Assembly (NCBI GenBank): GCA_001803565.1
Contig: MHDQ01000277.1
Coordinates: 1 to 18,080 of the forward strand
Direction: 5' to 3'
Length of the DNA: 18,080 nt
From: Nitrospinae bacterium RIFCSPLOWO2_12_FULL_45_22
GTDB lineage: Bacteria > 2-12-FULL-45-22
Positions 6,977-12,859 of this stretch are shown in pieces. The translations under genes and the position numbers were made by a program. The stretch's first letter is position 1, and the number at the start of each line of letters is the position of its first letter. The notes under the pieces were generated by a model. That model did not search any database. It was given only the letters and a program-made list of their open reading frames with translations, and was not told the origin of the DNA.

Positions 6977-7774
6977 ATGGAAAGCAATATCTTATTGGTT
7001 GAGAGAAAAGAGCATGATTGTACTCTCATTCTGAACCGACCGGAAAAGAGAAACTCACTTTCACCGGATCTACTGATCGAGATACATCAGACCTTGCAAG
7101 CACTTTCTAAAGATGATGCGGTTCGGGCCATCGTTATCAGGGGTGTTGGCGACAAGGCATTTTCCTCTGGTTACGACATAAACGCCATACCAACCAAGGC
7201 AAGCCCAGAGACCCAGGAAAAATTTAAAACGCAAAACCCCCTGACGCTGGCCCTGAATAGCGTCGTGAACTACCCCTATCCAGTCATTGCCATGTTGAAT
7301 GGATCTGCCTTTGGTGCAGGTTGCGAGCTGGCAATCTGCTGCGATATTCGAATCGGTGCCGAAGACATCCGCATGGGGATGCCCCCCGCAAAGCTTGGTG
7401 TTGTCTACGATCCGAATGGACTGCAGCGCTTCATCAATATCATCGGGCTGTCAAAGACCAAGGAGGTTTTCTTTTCGGGCCGCTACTACGACGCCCTGAG
7501 CGCAAAAGAAATGGGACTGGTAGACCACCTGCTCCCCAGGTCCGAACTCGAATCTTTTACTTACAATCTTGCAGAGGAGATCGCCGGGAATGCCCCATTG
7601 GCCGTCAAGGGAACGAAGCGGATCATAAATATGCTGGTCGGGTCAGCAAGAATGCGTGACGAGGACATGAAAGAAGCGCAGTCCATCGTCGAACAGGCCT
7701 TCAACAGCGACGACTTGAAAGAGGCACAAGCGAGTTTTCTGGAAAAGCGAAAACCGGTGTTCCGAGGCCGATGA
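6977..7774 (+). CDS. Enoyl-CoA hydratase/isomerase (crotonase) family protein, second type
   Basis: A cytoplasmic crotonase-fold enzyme of 265 residues acting on an acyl-CoA. LNRPEKRNSLS (19-29), AFSSGYD (61-67, oxyanion hole) and NGSAFGAGCELAICCD (108-123) are clear. E117 matches the first hydratase glutamate. The second is replaced, with PP at 136-137, followed by AKLGVVYDPNGLQRF, a pattern of one crotonase subgroup with D145 near the active site. Hydratase, isomerase or hydrolase activity all remain possible. The ATG at 6977 begins at the family's usual N-terminus; an in-frame TTG at 6941 would add 12 residues. It differs strongly in sequence from the crotonase at 4933, so the two are not recent duplicates. 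From about 7250 on, codons end in C or G much more than in neighbouring genes, which hints at transfer. Confidence 0.85.
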   Translation: MESNILLVERKEHDCTLILNRPEKRNSLSPDLLIEIHQTLQALSKDDAVRAIVIRGVGDKAFSSGYDINAIPTKASPETQEKFKTQNPLTLALNSVVNYPYPVIAMLNGSAFGAGCELAICCDIRIGAEDIRMGMPPAKLGVVYDPNGLQRFINIIGLSKTKEVFFSGRYYDALSAKEMGLVDHLLPRSELESFTYNLAEEIAGNAPLAVKGTKRIINMLVGSARMRDEDMKEAQSIVEQAFNSDDLKEAQASFLEKRKPVFRGR

Positions 7775-7804
7775 CGGCTGCCGCTCATACATTGTACGTT
7801 CAGC

Positions 7805-7824
7805 CCTGCCTGGCGGCAGACAGG
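7805..7824. repeat. Short GC-rich hairpin repeat
   Basis: CCTGCCTG, a GCGG loop and CAGACAGG form an eight-pair stem with one C-A mismatch, 30 bases after the stop of the crotonase gene. CCTGxCTGCCxxCAGG-type hairpins are scattered repeats in many environmental genomes. It could also act as a Rho-independent stop, but no T-run follows. Confidence 0.45.
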
Positions 7825-7849
7825 AATCCTATACCGTAACAGTTCCCGG

Positions 7850-7927
7850 GGCTCAGTTAACAGGGTTCAGGAAAAGACTTTATTTGGCTAAACTGTTGCC
7901 AATATTTTTAATAATGTTGACTGAGCC
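7850..7927. repeat. 78-bp segment with 12-bp terminal inverted repeats
   Basis: GGCTCAGTTAAC (7850-7861) and GTTGACTGAGCC (7916-7927) are inverted copies with one mismatch. They bound an AT-rich core between two convergent genes. The size and structure fit a very small non-autonomous mobile element or a bidirectional terminator. No target-site duplication is obvious. Confidence 0.45.
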
Positions 7928-7941
7928 AGGTGTGTTTCCCA

Positions 7942-8766
7942 CTAGACCTGGGCATAAATAACTTTTGTACCTTCGGTGATAAGATTACTGACTGTTGGAC
8001 GCTCTTTAGGATCAACGGGGAAAAAATCTATTATGTCTATCTTTCCCCCTACCTCTTCTGGGCTGTACCCGGCTTCCTTCAACGTCTTTACCTGGTGCAT
8101 AAATTCTTCTAGATATTTTAGAAACTTTATAGCAATCTGCTTATCTCCTACCGGGCCATGGCCCGGGATAATGGTATCCACCTCCATATCTAATATCCCT
8201 TTTAGATAGTCTATCCATACGCTCAATCTGGCCTGGCCGAGGAAGGGGTGCATTTCATTGTCTATGTTATCGCCGGCAAAAACGGTCTTCTCTGATGGGA
8301 TATAAATGCTTACCGAAGAGGCTGAGTGGCCCCCAACAAACTTTAGCTCAATAACACAATCACCCATATTTAAAAAGAGCTCTTTAGAGAAAGTTATCTG
8401 AGGCATTACTACTTTTAGGTTAGGTACGTCTGCCTCCCACTGGTCTCTATCTTCCGGGAAGAATCTCTCAAACTCCTCTCTCAGATGAGTTTTCAGGTAT
8501 TCAAATCCTCCTATAGCATTCTTATGGGCAATGGCAGGACAGTCAAAATGGCAGTTACCTATTACATGATCGAAGTGGTGATGGGTACTGATAAGATAAG
8601 CAAATTTTTTATCTGTGACCTTTCTTATCGCTTCTTTCCAGTGGCGGGCATCTGCCGATAGCATGGGGCTTTCAATAAGCACTAACCCCTCTCGGGTAAT
8701 AATCACACCGACATTGTTGCCTAGATATTCTGTCTCGACATAAATCTTATCTGTTATCTTCTCCAT
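7942..8766 (-). CDS. Metallo-beta-lactamase-fold hydrolase
   Basis: A probably cytoplasmic, two-metal hydrolase of 274 residues; no signal peptide is seen. The motif THHHFDH (61-67) supplies H62, H64, D66 and H67. H147 (GGHSASS), D166 (FAGDNIDN) and H203 (PGHGPVG) complete the zinc site in the expected order. This layout is typical of the glyoxalase II and Zn-dependent thioesterase or quorum-lactonase branch, but the substrate cannot be read. The C-terminal part (about 210-274) is helical and charged. The ATG at 8766 has AGAGGGA just upstream. It is transcribed toward the crotonase gene. The DNA immediately upstream contains a scar of a tldE-like gene and a tldD-type upstream element, so its present promoter may have been inherited from a lost gene. 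Confidence 0.85.
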   Translation of the reverse strand: MEKITDKIYVETEYLGNNVGVIITREGLVLIESPMLSADARHWKEAIRKVTDKKFAYLISTHHHFDHVIGNCHFDCPAIAHKNAIGGFEYLKTHLREEFERFFPEDRDQWEADVPNLKVVMPQITFSKELFLNMGDCVIELKFVGGHSASSVSIYIPSEKTVFAGDNIDNEMHPFLGQARLSVWIDYLKGILDMEVDTIIPGHGPVGDKQIAIKFLKYLEEFMHQVKTLKEAGYSPEEVGGKIDIIDFFPVDPKERPTVSNLITEGTKVIYAQV

Positions 8767-8835
8767 GATTCCCTCTTTTTCATTGAAAACCTTTCACATT
8801 TTAAGTCCTAACTACAATAGCTAATCCCCCTCCCA

Positions 8836-8892
8836 CTAGCCATTCTTCTGATAAGCACTGCAAAAGCCAGCACTATTAAATATCTTTCGCAT
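8836..8892 (-). pseudogene. Remnant of a second tldE/pmbA-like gene
   Basis: On the - strand this reads RKIFNSAGFCSAYQKNG and then a stop. It lines up with REIKLLNSKGFCGAYQKSG, residues 152-170 of the TldE encoded nearby at 9857-11209. At DNA level 34 of 40 bases match between 8838-8877 and 10699-10738. Only this short, stop-ended piece survives, so it is a scar of a duplicated or related gene rather than a functional frame. Confidence 0.65.
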
Positions 8893-8923
8893 GGAGGTCT
8901 TTCATAGCTACCTTCTATCCCTA

Positions 8924-8970
8924 ATTTTACTACATTTTACTCTCCAATGGCTATCATGATTTGGTATAAT
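8924..8970. repeat. Duplicated upstream element, copy A
   Basis: 40 of 47 bases match 12736-12782, including an identical first 16 bases (ATTTTACTACATTTTA) and last 9 (TGGTATAAT). Both copies lie between divergent genes, upstream of a - strand gene. TGGTATAAT reads as an extended -10 on the + strand and a second copy follows at 8973-8981, but no convincing -35 is present. It may be a promoter region carried along by a duplication. Confidence 0.55.
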
Positions 8971-8996
8971 ACTGGTATAATAATTGTTACTATAGT

Positions 8997-9080
8997 AGTA
9001 GGGGTCAGGTCTTGAAATTTGACATATATTCAAAATTCTACCAAAGCCTTTATGTCAAATTTCAAGACCTGACCCCTACT
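8997..9080. repeat. 84-bp palindrome with perfect 30-bp arms (REP/MITE-like)
   Basis: The arm 8997-9026 begins AGTAGGGGTCAGGTC. It is the exact reverse complement of 9051-9080, which ends GACCTGACCCCTACT. A 24-base loop separates them. GTAG and CTAC stand near the ends. GGGGTCAGGTCTTGAAATTTGACA-type arms recur in environmental bacterial genomes near REP-associated transposases; none is present here. It lies just upstream of the toxin-antitoxin pair and would form a very strong cruciform or RNA hairpin. Confidence 0.75.
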
Positions 9081-9134
9081 CGCTACTCGCGAATTACTCT
9101 ATAAGCCCCTGTAATGTAAGATAAATTACTTATG

Positions 9135-9142
9135 AAGGAGGT
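9135..9142 (+). promoter_or_regulatory. Strong ribosome binding site of the antitoxin
   Basis: AAGGAGGT is a perfect anti-16S match, seven bases before the ATG at 9150. It fixes the start there and excludes the ATG at 9132, which would place the site inside the coding frame. Confidence 0.8.
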
Positions 9143-9149
9143 ACTTTTT

Positions 9150-9380
9150 ATGCTGTCTAAAATAGAAGAAATTGAAGAAAAGGCACTCCGACTTTCATCT
9201 CATGAAAGAGCCTTGTTGGCCGAACATCTCATACAGAGTTTGGATGAGGAAGAAGACCTTGCAGTAGAAAGATTATGGATTGAAGAGGCTGAACGTCGTT
9301 ATCAGGAATACAAGCATGGCAAGATTAAGGCAAAACCTGCGGAGGTTGTATTTAAAGAGGCTCGGTCAAAATTAAAATGA
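9150..9380 (+). CDS. Addiction-module antitoxin (TIGR02574-like)
   Basis: Antitoxin of a type II toxin-antitoxin pair, expected to bind and neutralise the toxin that follows and to repress the operon. The 76 residues match the small putative addiction-module component family (TIGR02574/PF09720 type): an N-terminal helix (IEEIEEKALRLSSHERALLA), a LIQSLDEEED centre, then WIEEAERRYQEYKHGKIK, the stretch that usually precedes the toxin-binding tail. It is acidic and mostly helical, with no membrane segment. The start is set by the ribosome site at 9135-9142. It overlaps the toxin gene by four bases (ATGA), which couples their translation. A long palindrome lies 70 bases upstream. No operator repeat is evident. 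Confidence 0.85.
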   Translation: MLSKIEEIEEKALRLSSHERALLAEHLIQSLDEEEDLAVERLWIEEAERRYQEYKHGKIKAKPAEVVFKEARSKLK

Positions 9381-9679
9381 AACCCGCTGTATTACTTCCT
9401 GAAGCTGAGCAGGAAATGTTGGAAGCGGCAAGATATTATGAGGCTCAAGCAACAGGTTTGGGTGTGGATTATCTTTCAGAAGTTGAGCATGCCGTGCGAA
9501 CAATTGAAGAGGTACCGGCAACATGGCCAATTATTGAAGGGGAACTGAGAAGGCGCCTCATACGAAGATTTCCTTTCGGTATTTTATATCGTATCGAGCC
9601 GGAAGAAATTGTTATTGTCGCTGTAGCACACCTGCGGCGAAAACCTGGTTATTGGAAAGAGAGAATCAAAAGGAATTAG
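9377..9679 (+). CDS. RelE/ParE family toxin
   Basis: Toxin of a type II pair, 100 residues, the usual length. The family acts either as a ribosome-dependent mRNA endonuclease (RelE) or as a gyrase poison (ParE). The N-terminal LPEAEQEMLEAARYYEAQ helix, the WPIIEGELRRRLIRRFPF strand-turn and the C-terminal YRIEPEEIVIVAVAHLRRKPGYW strands follow the ParE/plasmid-stabilisation layout. The H-x-RR-x-PGYW ending is typical of the ParE-like branch, so gyrase targeting is somewhat more likely than mRNA cleavage. The start ATG overlaps the antitoxin stop. The pair sits between repeats and a broken gene, as expected for accessory DNA that is gained and lost. Confidence 0.85.
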   Translation: MKPAVLLPEAEQEMLEAARYYEAQATGLGVDYLSEVEHAVRTIEEVPATWPIIEGELRRRLIRRFPFGILYRIEPEEIVIVAVAHLRRKPGYWKERIKRN

Positions 9680-9690
9680 CTTCTAACAAA

Positions 9691-9789
9691 AGCGAGTACC
9701 CTGCTTCGTTGGAGTTGCACAAAATATACTGCGTTTTGCCCGACGAAGAAGCGGCTCAGGATGGAAAAGTGCTGATTACTTACGAGTAG
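9691..9789 (+). pseudogene. Fragment of a small YPASLELRK-type hypothetical gene
   Basis: This frame reads SEYPASLELHKIYCVLPDEE and ends TYE-stop. It has the hallmark core (YPASLEL, K-x-Y-x-VLPD-x-x-A) of a small hypothetical family, recalled from many environmental genomes, whose full-length members continue IDESGEDYLYP. There is no start codon, and the tail is cut off about 25 bases before the double hairpin at 9814. It is best read as a truncated remnant next to the toxin gene. The function of the intact family is unknown to me. Confidence 0.55.
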
Positions 9790-9813
9790 TCATTATGGGG
9801 AGGAGGAAACGGT

Positions 9814-9851
9814 ACACTTAAGGGGAACCTTAAGTGTCGCAGAAATGCGAC
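9814..9851. repeat. Two overlapping tetraloop hairpins between convergent genes
   Basis: ACACTTAAGG, a GGAA loop and CCTTAAGTGT (9814-9837) give a perfect ten-pair stem. GTCGCA, a GAAA loop and TGCGAC (9836-9851) give a perfect six-pair stem that shares two bases with the first. They stand between the toxin remnant and the 3' end of tldE. Both loops are GNRA-type. They could terminate both transcripts, or represent a REP-type mobile repeat; the T-tract on the + side is short (TTT). Confidence 0.6.
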
Positions 9852-9856
9852 TTTAA

Positions 9857-11209
9857 TTATTTGCCACTGATGCTGAGGCTGGAGACCAGGATACTAGGGC
9901 TGCCAATGGCGCTACCAGCCATCGGCGGAGAGAATTCTAAGTCGTTGCCTAAGCCGATAATATTTTTCAAGAGGTGGAAGAAATTGCCGGCCACGGTGAA
10001 ATTATGCAGGGGGTAACGTACCTCTCCTTGCTCAAAAAAGTATCCCTGGGCGCCCAGGGAAAAATCACCGGATACGGGATTTGCGCCACTATGCAGCCCA
10101 TCTAATTCTACCAGCAATATCCCATTATGGGCCAGCCCCATAAGGTCTGGTAAAGAGGCCGGGCCCGGTTTTAGATAAAGGTTACTGGGGGCTACTTCGA
10201 GGCCGGCTTTGATGGATGGCCGGGAGGCATGGCCAGTTGAGTTCACACCCGCTTTGCAAGCGGTATAGCTATTATGAAAAAAGGACTTTAAAACACCGGC
10301 ACTGATGATTTCGGTAGCACGCGATACTAGACCTTCATCATCAAAGGGTCGGCTGGCAAAACCGTTATCTAAAAGGGGATTGTCTATAAGGCTAACCTCT
10401 GGGGCGGCTATGACCTGGCCTAACTTGTCTGCCAGTAAGGAAAGCCCTTTCAGTACATTCTTGGCCGAGAAGGCCCCAGCAAAGGTAGCCAGCAATTCCC
10501 GCGCTACTTCGTTAAGAAATATTACTTTATAGTTGCCTGACTCGGGTTCTGTAGCCCCCAGGCGACGGACGGCCTCTTCTGCCGCTTTTGAGGCTAAGTC
10601 CTGAGGAGCCAGATCCTCTAATCTGGTGGCATAACCATATTTATAGGGGCTTTTGATCTCGTGATCTTTTTTGGCCATAACCTCGATCGCTGCTCCCCAG
10701 CCACTCTTCTGATAAGCGCCGCAAAAGCCCTTACTATTTAATAATTTTATTTCCCGCCAGCCTTCAAAATAAGTGGAAAACGGGATGTTAATAATCCGGG
10801 GGTCATAGTCCCGGGCCATCTGCTCCATAGCCAGGGCCAGCCCAATCTTGTCTTCTACTACTCTTTTATCTATCCTATTATCTACTAAATCCATTTCCGG
10901 GAAGCTATCATGGCCATAGTTCATTATCTGATGGCAAAGGTCTATGGGGTTTATTTGACTATTGGCTATAGCCAGTTTCAGGGTATTTTGTAAAGAAGCC
11001 GGGTCTAGCTTTTCGGTATAAGCCAGACCACAGCGGCCCTCTTTTATCAAACGTATCCCTAAACCGCAGCTCCGGGCTACCTTAAAGGTATCTACCTTTC
11101 CTTCAAAGACCCTTATTTTAAGCCCTCTATCTTGTAAATAAATTAGTTCTATCTCTCCGGCGTCTTCTTTTTTAGCCCGATCCAGTAATTCCTCGAAGAG
11201 ATGATCCAT
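9857..11209 (-). CDS. tldE: TldE/PmbA subunit of the TldD-TldE metalloprotease
   Basis: Non-catalytic partner of the TldD/TldE heterodimer, a cytoplasmic protease that degrades small unfolded peptides. In other bacteria it matures microcin-type peptides and removes the antitoxin CcdA. The 450 residues match the PmbA/TldE length. The N-terminal domain has the RVFEGKVDTFKVA stretch seen in the family (about 33-45); the middle holds REIKLLNSKGFCGAY (152-166). The C-terminus has NPVSGDFSLGAQGYF and FTVAGNFFHLLKNIIGLGND, the conserved closing elements. There is no HExxxH, as expected for TldE. Its start overlaps the tldD stop by one base (TAATG), so translation is coupled and stoichiometric. The two hairpins at 9814-9851 may end the transcript. 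A remnant of a similar gene lies about 1 kb downstream at 8836-8892. Confidence 0.88.
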   Translation of the reverse strand: MDHLFEELLDRAKKEDAGEIELIYLQDRGLKIRVFEGKVDTFKVARSCGLGIRLIKEGRCGLAYTEKLDPASLQNTLKLAIANSQINPIDLCHQIMNYGHDSFPEMDLVDNRIDKRVVEDKIGLALAMEQMARDYDPRIINIPFSTYFEGWREIKLLNSKGFCGAYQKSGWGAAIEVMAKKDHEIKSPYKYGYATRLEDLAPQDLASKAAEEAVRRLGATEPESGNYKVIFLNEVARELLATFAGAFSAKNVLKGLSLLADKLGQVIAAPEVSLIDNPLLDNGFASRPFDDEGLVSRATEIISAGVLKSFFHNSYTACKAGVNSTGHASRPSIKAGLEVAPSNLYLKPGPASLPDLMGLAHNGILLVELDGLHSGANPVSGDFSLGAQGYFFEQGEVRYPLHNFTVAGNFFHLLKNIIGLGNDLEFSPPMAGSAIGSPSILVSSLSISGK

Positions 11210-12591
11210 TAGCCTCTACCTCCTACCACCAGGCCCTGGACGCGGATAGGTGGCTGTCCAACCATGGTAGGGACACTCCCGCTATCAGCACCACACACAC
11301 CAGCCTCCATCTCCAACTCTTTACCTACCATATCTATATTCCAGAGGATATCTTTACCATTGCCCACCAGCGTTGCTCCTCGCACGGGCCTGCCAATTCT
11401 TCCATGCTCGATAAGATAACCTTCCATTACGGCAAAATTGAAATCGCCCGTGGCGGGATTAACACTTCCGCCACCCATCTTTTTGGCATAGAGCCCGGCC
11501 TCAGTAGCAGCGATGATCTCATCCAGGGTGTATTGTCCGGGTAAGATAAAGGTGTTACGCATACGGGCTACCGGGGCGAATTTATAGGATTGGCGTCGGC
11601 CATTACCGGTACTTTCTAAACCCAAAATCCGGCCAGAGAGCCGATCTACCATATATGACTTTAAGATACCTTTATCAATCAAAAGGGTACGCTGCGTCGA
11701 ATTGCCTTCATCATCTATATTAGTCGAACCCCAGTAGTTGGCCAGCGTACCATCATCTACTACACTGACGCAAGGAGCTGCAATTTTTTTACCCAGCTTG
11801 TCTTCAAAAATAGAGGCTTTCTTAGCTATAGCACTAGCCTCTAATCCGTGACCACATGCCTCATGGAATATTACCCCACCAAAACCCCGGTCAATAATAA
11901 CAGGCATCTTACCACCAGGGGCATAATCTGACTGGATCATGATCAGGGCAGTTTCAGCCGCCCTCTGACCCAATTCCCCGATATCCAGATCAAGGTAAAA
12001 TTCAAACCCTTTACAGGCACCAGGGCTCATAGTCCCTATCTGTTTCTCATTATCTTTAGCCGCTACTGCCATGATATAGAGCCTGGTTCTAACCCGCTTA
12101 TCCTGTACCAACAACCCTTCACTATTGGCAATAAGGACTTCCTGGACTTCATCTAAGTAGGTCACCTGGACCTGGCTGATCAGTGGGTGATAAGCCCGGG
12201 TCTTATCATTGGCCCGGAAAAGTAAGTCGGCTTTCTCTTTTATGACTATCTGGTCAGGCAAAATCTTAGTAGGGTGCCGGTTCTCGATAGTTTTTGCCTG
12301 CAAATTCTGGGTGCTGGATTTATTGTCCTGGGCAGCGGCTTTGGCCGCAGTAGCAGCCGTTTCTAACAGACCCTCACGGGAGAGATCATTAGTGAAGGCA
12401 TAGACTGATTGGGGCCCAAAGAATATCCTTATCCCGGCACCAAAATCCTCACCCGCTATGGCCTTCTCTATTTCATTACTACTAAGCTGCAGATTGGTTC
12501 GCGTGCAGTTCTCGGCAAAGAGTTCGGCAAAATCCGCACCGGTCGTCAGCGCCATATCCAATACATCGCCTATTAGTCCCTTATCTAACAA
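11209..12591 (-). CDS. tldD: Metalloprotease TldD, catalytic subunit
   Basis: Catalytic half of the TldD/TldE protease, 460 residues, cytoplasmic. The zinc motif HEACGH (H243, E244, H247) is intact, and C433 in GVCGADSG matches the third metal ligand. NIDDEGNSTQRT (291-302) and the SVNPATGDFNF segment (376-386) are family signatures. Together with TldE it encloses a cavity that admits only extended peptides. The start is TTG at 12591, preceded by a G-rich run (12598-12603 on the + strand) acting as ribosome site; an ATG at residue 13 would cut into the first helix. It is divergent from the methyltransferase at 12860. No RiPP precursor gene is visible nearby, so a house-keeping role or the neighbouring antitoxin as substrate are both guesses. 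Confidence 0.9.
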   Translation of the reverse strand: MLDKGLIGDVLDMALTTGADFAELFAENCTRTNLQLSSNEIEKAIAGEDFGAGIRIFFGPQSVYAFTNDLSREGLLETAATAAKAAAQDNKSSTQNLQAKTIENRHPTKILPDQIVIKEKADLLFRANDKTRAYHPLISQVQVTYLDEVQEVLIANSEGLLVQDKRVRTRLYIMAVAAKDNEKQIGTMSPGACKGFEFYLDLDIGELGQRAAETALIMIQSDYAPGGKMPVIIDRGFGGVIFHEACGHGLEASAIAKKASIFEDKLGKKIAAPCVSVVDDGTLANYWGSTNIDDEGNSTQRTLLIDKGILKSYMVDRLSGRILGLESTGNGRRQSYKFAPVARMRNTFILPGQYTLDEIIAATEAGLYAKKMGGGSVNPATGDFNFAVMEGYLIEHGRIGRPVRGATLVGNGKDILWNIDMVGKELEMEAGVCGADSGSVPTMVGQPPIRVQGLVVGGRG

Positions 12592-12660
12592 CTTATTCCC
12601 CCCTTATCCTGATAAACACATCCAGCACACCCCTGATCTTCCGCGCACAACTCCTGCTTA

Positions 12661-12713
12661 AGTAGACGCAGGCTTTAGTCTGCGCTTAACGCAACCCGAA
12701 GGTTGCGGCTACT
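12661..12713. repeat. Paired REP hairpins (BIME-like) with GTAG/CTAC feet
   Basis: CGCAGGC, a TTTA loop and GTCTGCG (12667-12684, one G-T pair) and CGCAACC, a CGAA loop and GGTTGCG (12690-12707) form two seven-pair hairpins. AGTAG (12661-12665) and CTACT (12709-12713) flank them as inverted feet. This is the arrangement of bacterial interspersed mosaic elements made of two facing REPs. It sits between tldD and the methyltransferase. Confidence 0.65.
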
Positions 12714-12735
12714 CCATATAACTGAGTCATTACCC

Positions 12736-12782
12736 ATTTTACTACATTTTATTCGCCGATGCCTACCATAATCTGGTATAAT
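12736..12782. repeat. Duplicated upstream element, copy B
   Basis: Matches 8924-8970 at 40 of 47 bases. It lies about 145 bases upstream of tldD and about 80 bases upstream of the methyltransferase. On the + strand CTGGTATAAT resembles an extended -10; on the - strand GAATAAAATG could hold a weak -10 for tldD. Neither has a good -35, so promoter function is uncertain. Confidence 0.5.
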
Positions 12783-12800
12783 TACTCCTCCCATGATTCC

Positions 12801-12830
12801 ATCGCTGTCTATCCGTGTTCATCCGCGGTT
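12801..12830. repeat. Three tandem 10-bp units (ATCCGTGTTC type)
   Basis: ATCGCTGTCT, ATCCGTGTTC and ATCCGCGGTT follow each other without gaps. The ATCCGTGTTCATCCGCGGTT string is a familiar intergenic repeat in several environmental phyla. The period is close to one DNA turn. It falls in the leader of the methyltransferase gene. Confidence 0.5.
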
Positions 12831-12859
12831 AAAATCCCAATCATGGCTAAACAATTACC

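Larger units (their letters stand above)
8767..9149. other. Intergenic region with gene scar, duplicated element and long palindrome
   Basis: No intact gene is visible. Three structures fill this 383-base gap between the divergent hydrolase and antitoxin genes: a tldE-like remnant on the - strand (8836-8892), a 47-base element also found upstream of tldD (8924-8970), and an 84-base perfect-armed palindrome (8997-9080). Confidence 0.7.

Noticed and set aside
7299-7659. Additional + strand frames within the second crotonase gene
   Set aside because: Shadows of a GC-richer gene; the crotonase motifs define the real frame.
9150-12591. Functional system joining the toxin-antitoxin pair with TldD/TldE
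   Set aside because: TldD/E can degrade the antitoxin CcdA in E. coli, but here the loci are convergent, separated by a gene remnant and repeats, and the antitoxin is of a different family; adjacency is probably accidental.
12801-12830. CRISPR-like or regulatory iteron reading of the three 10-bp units
   Set aside because: The units are contiguous without spacers, imperfect, and match a widespread intergenic repeat.
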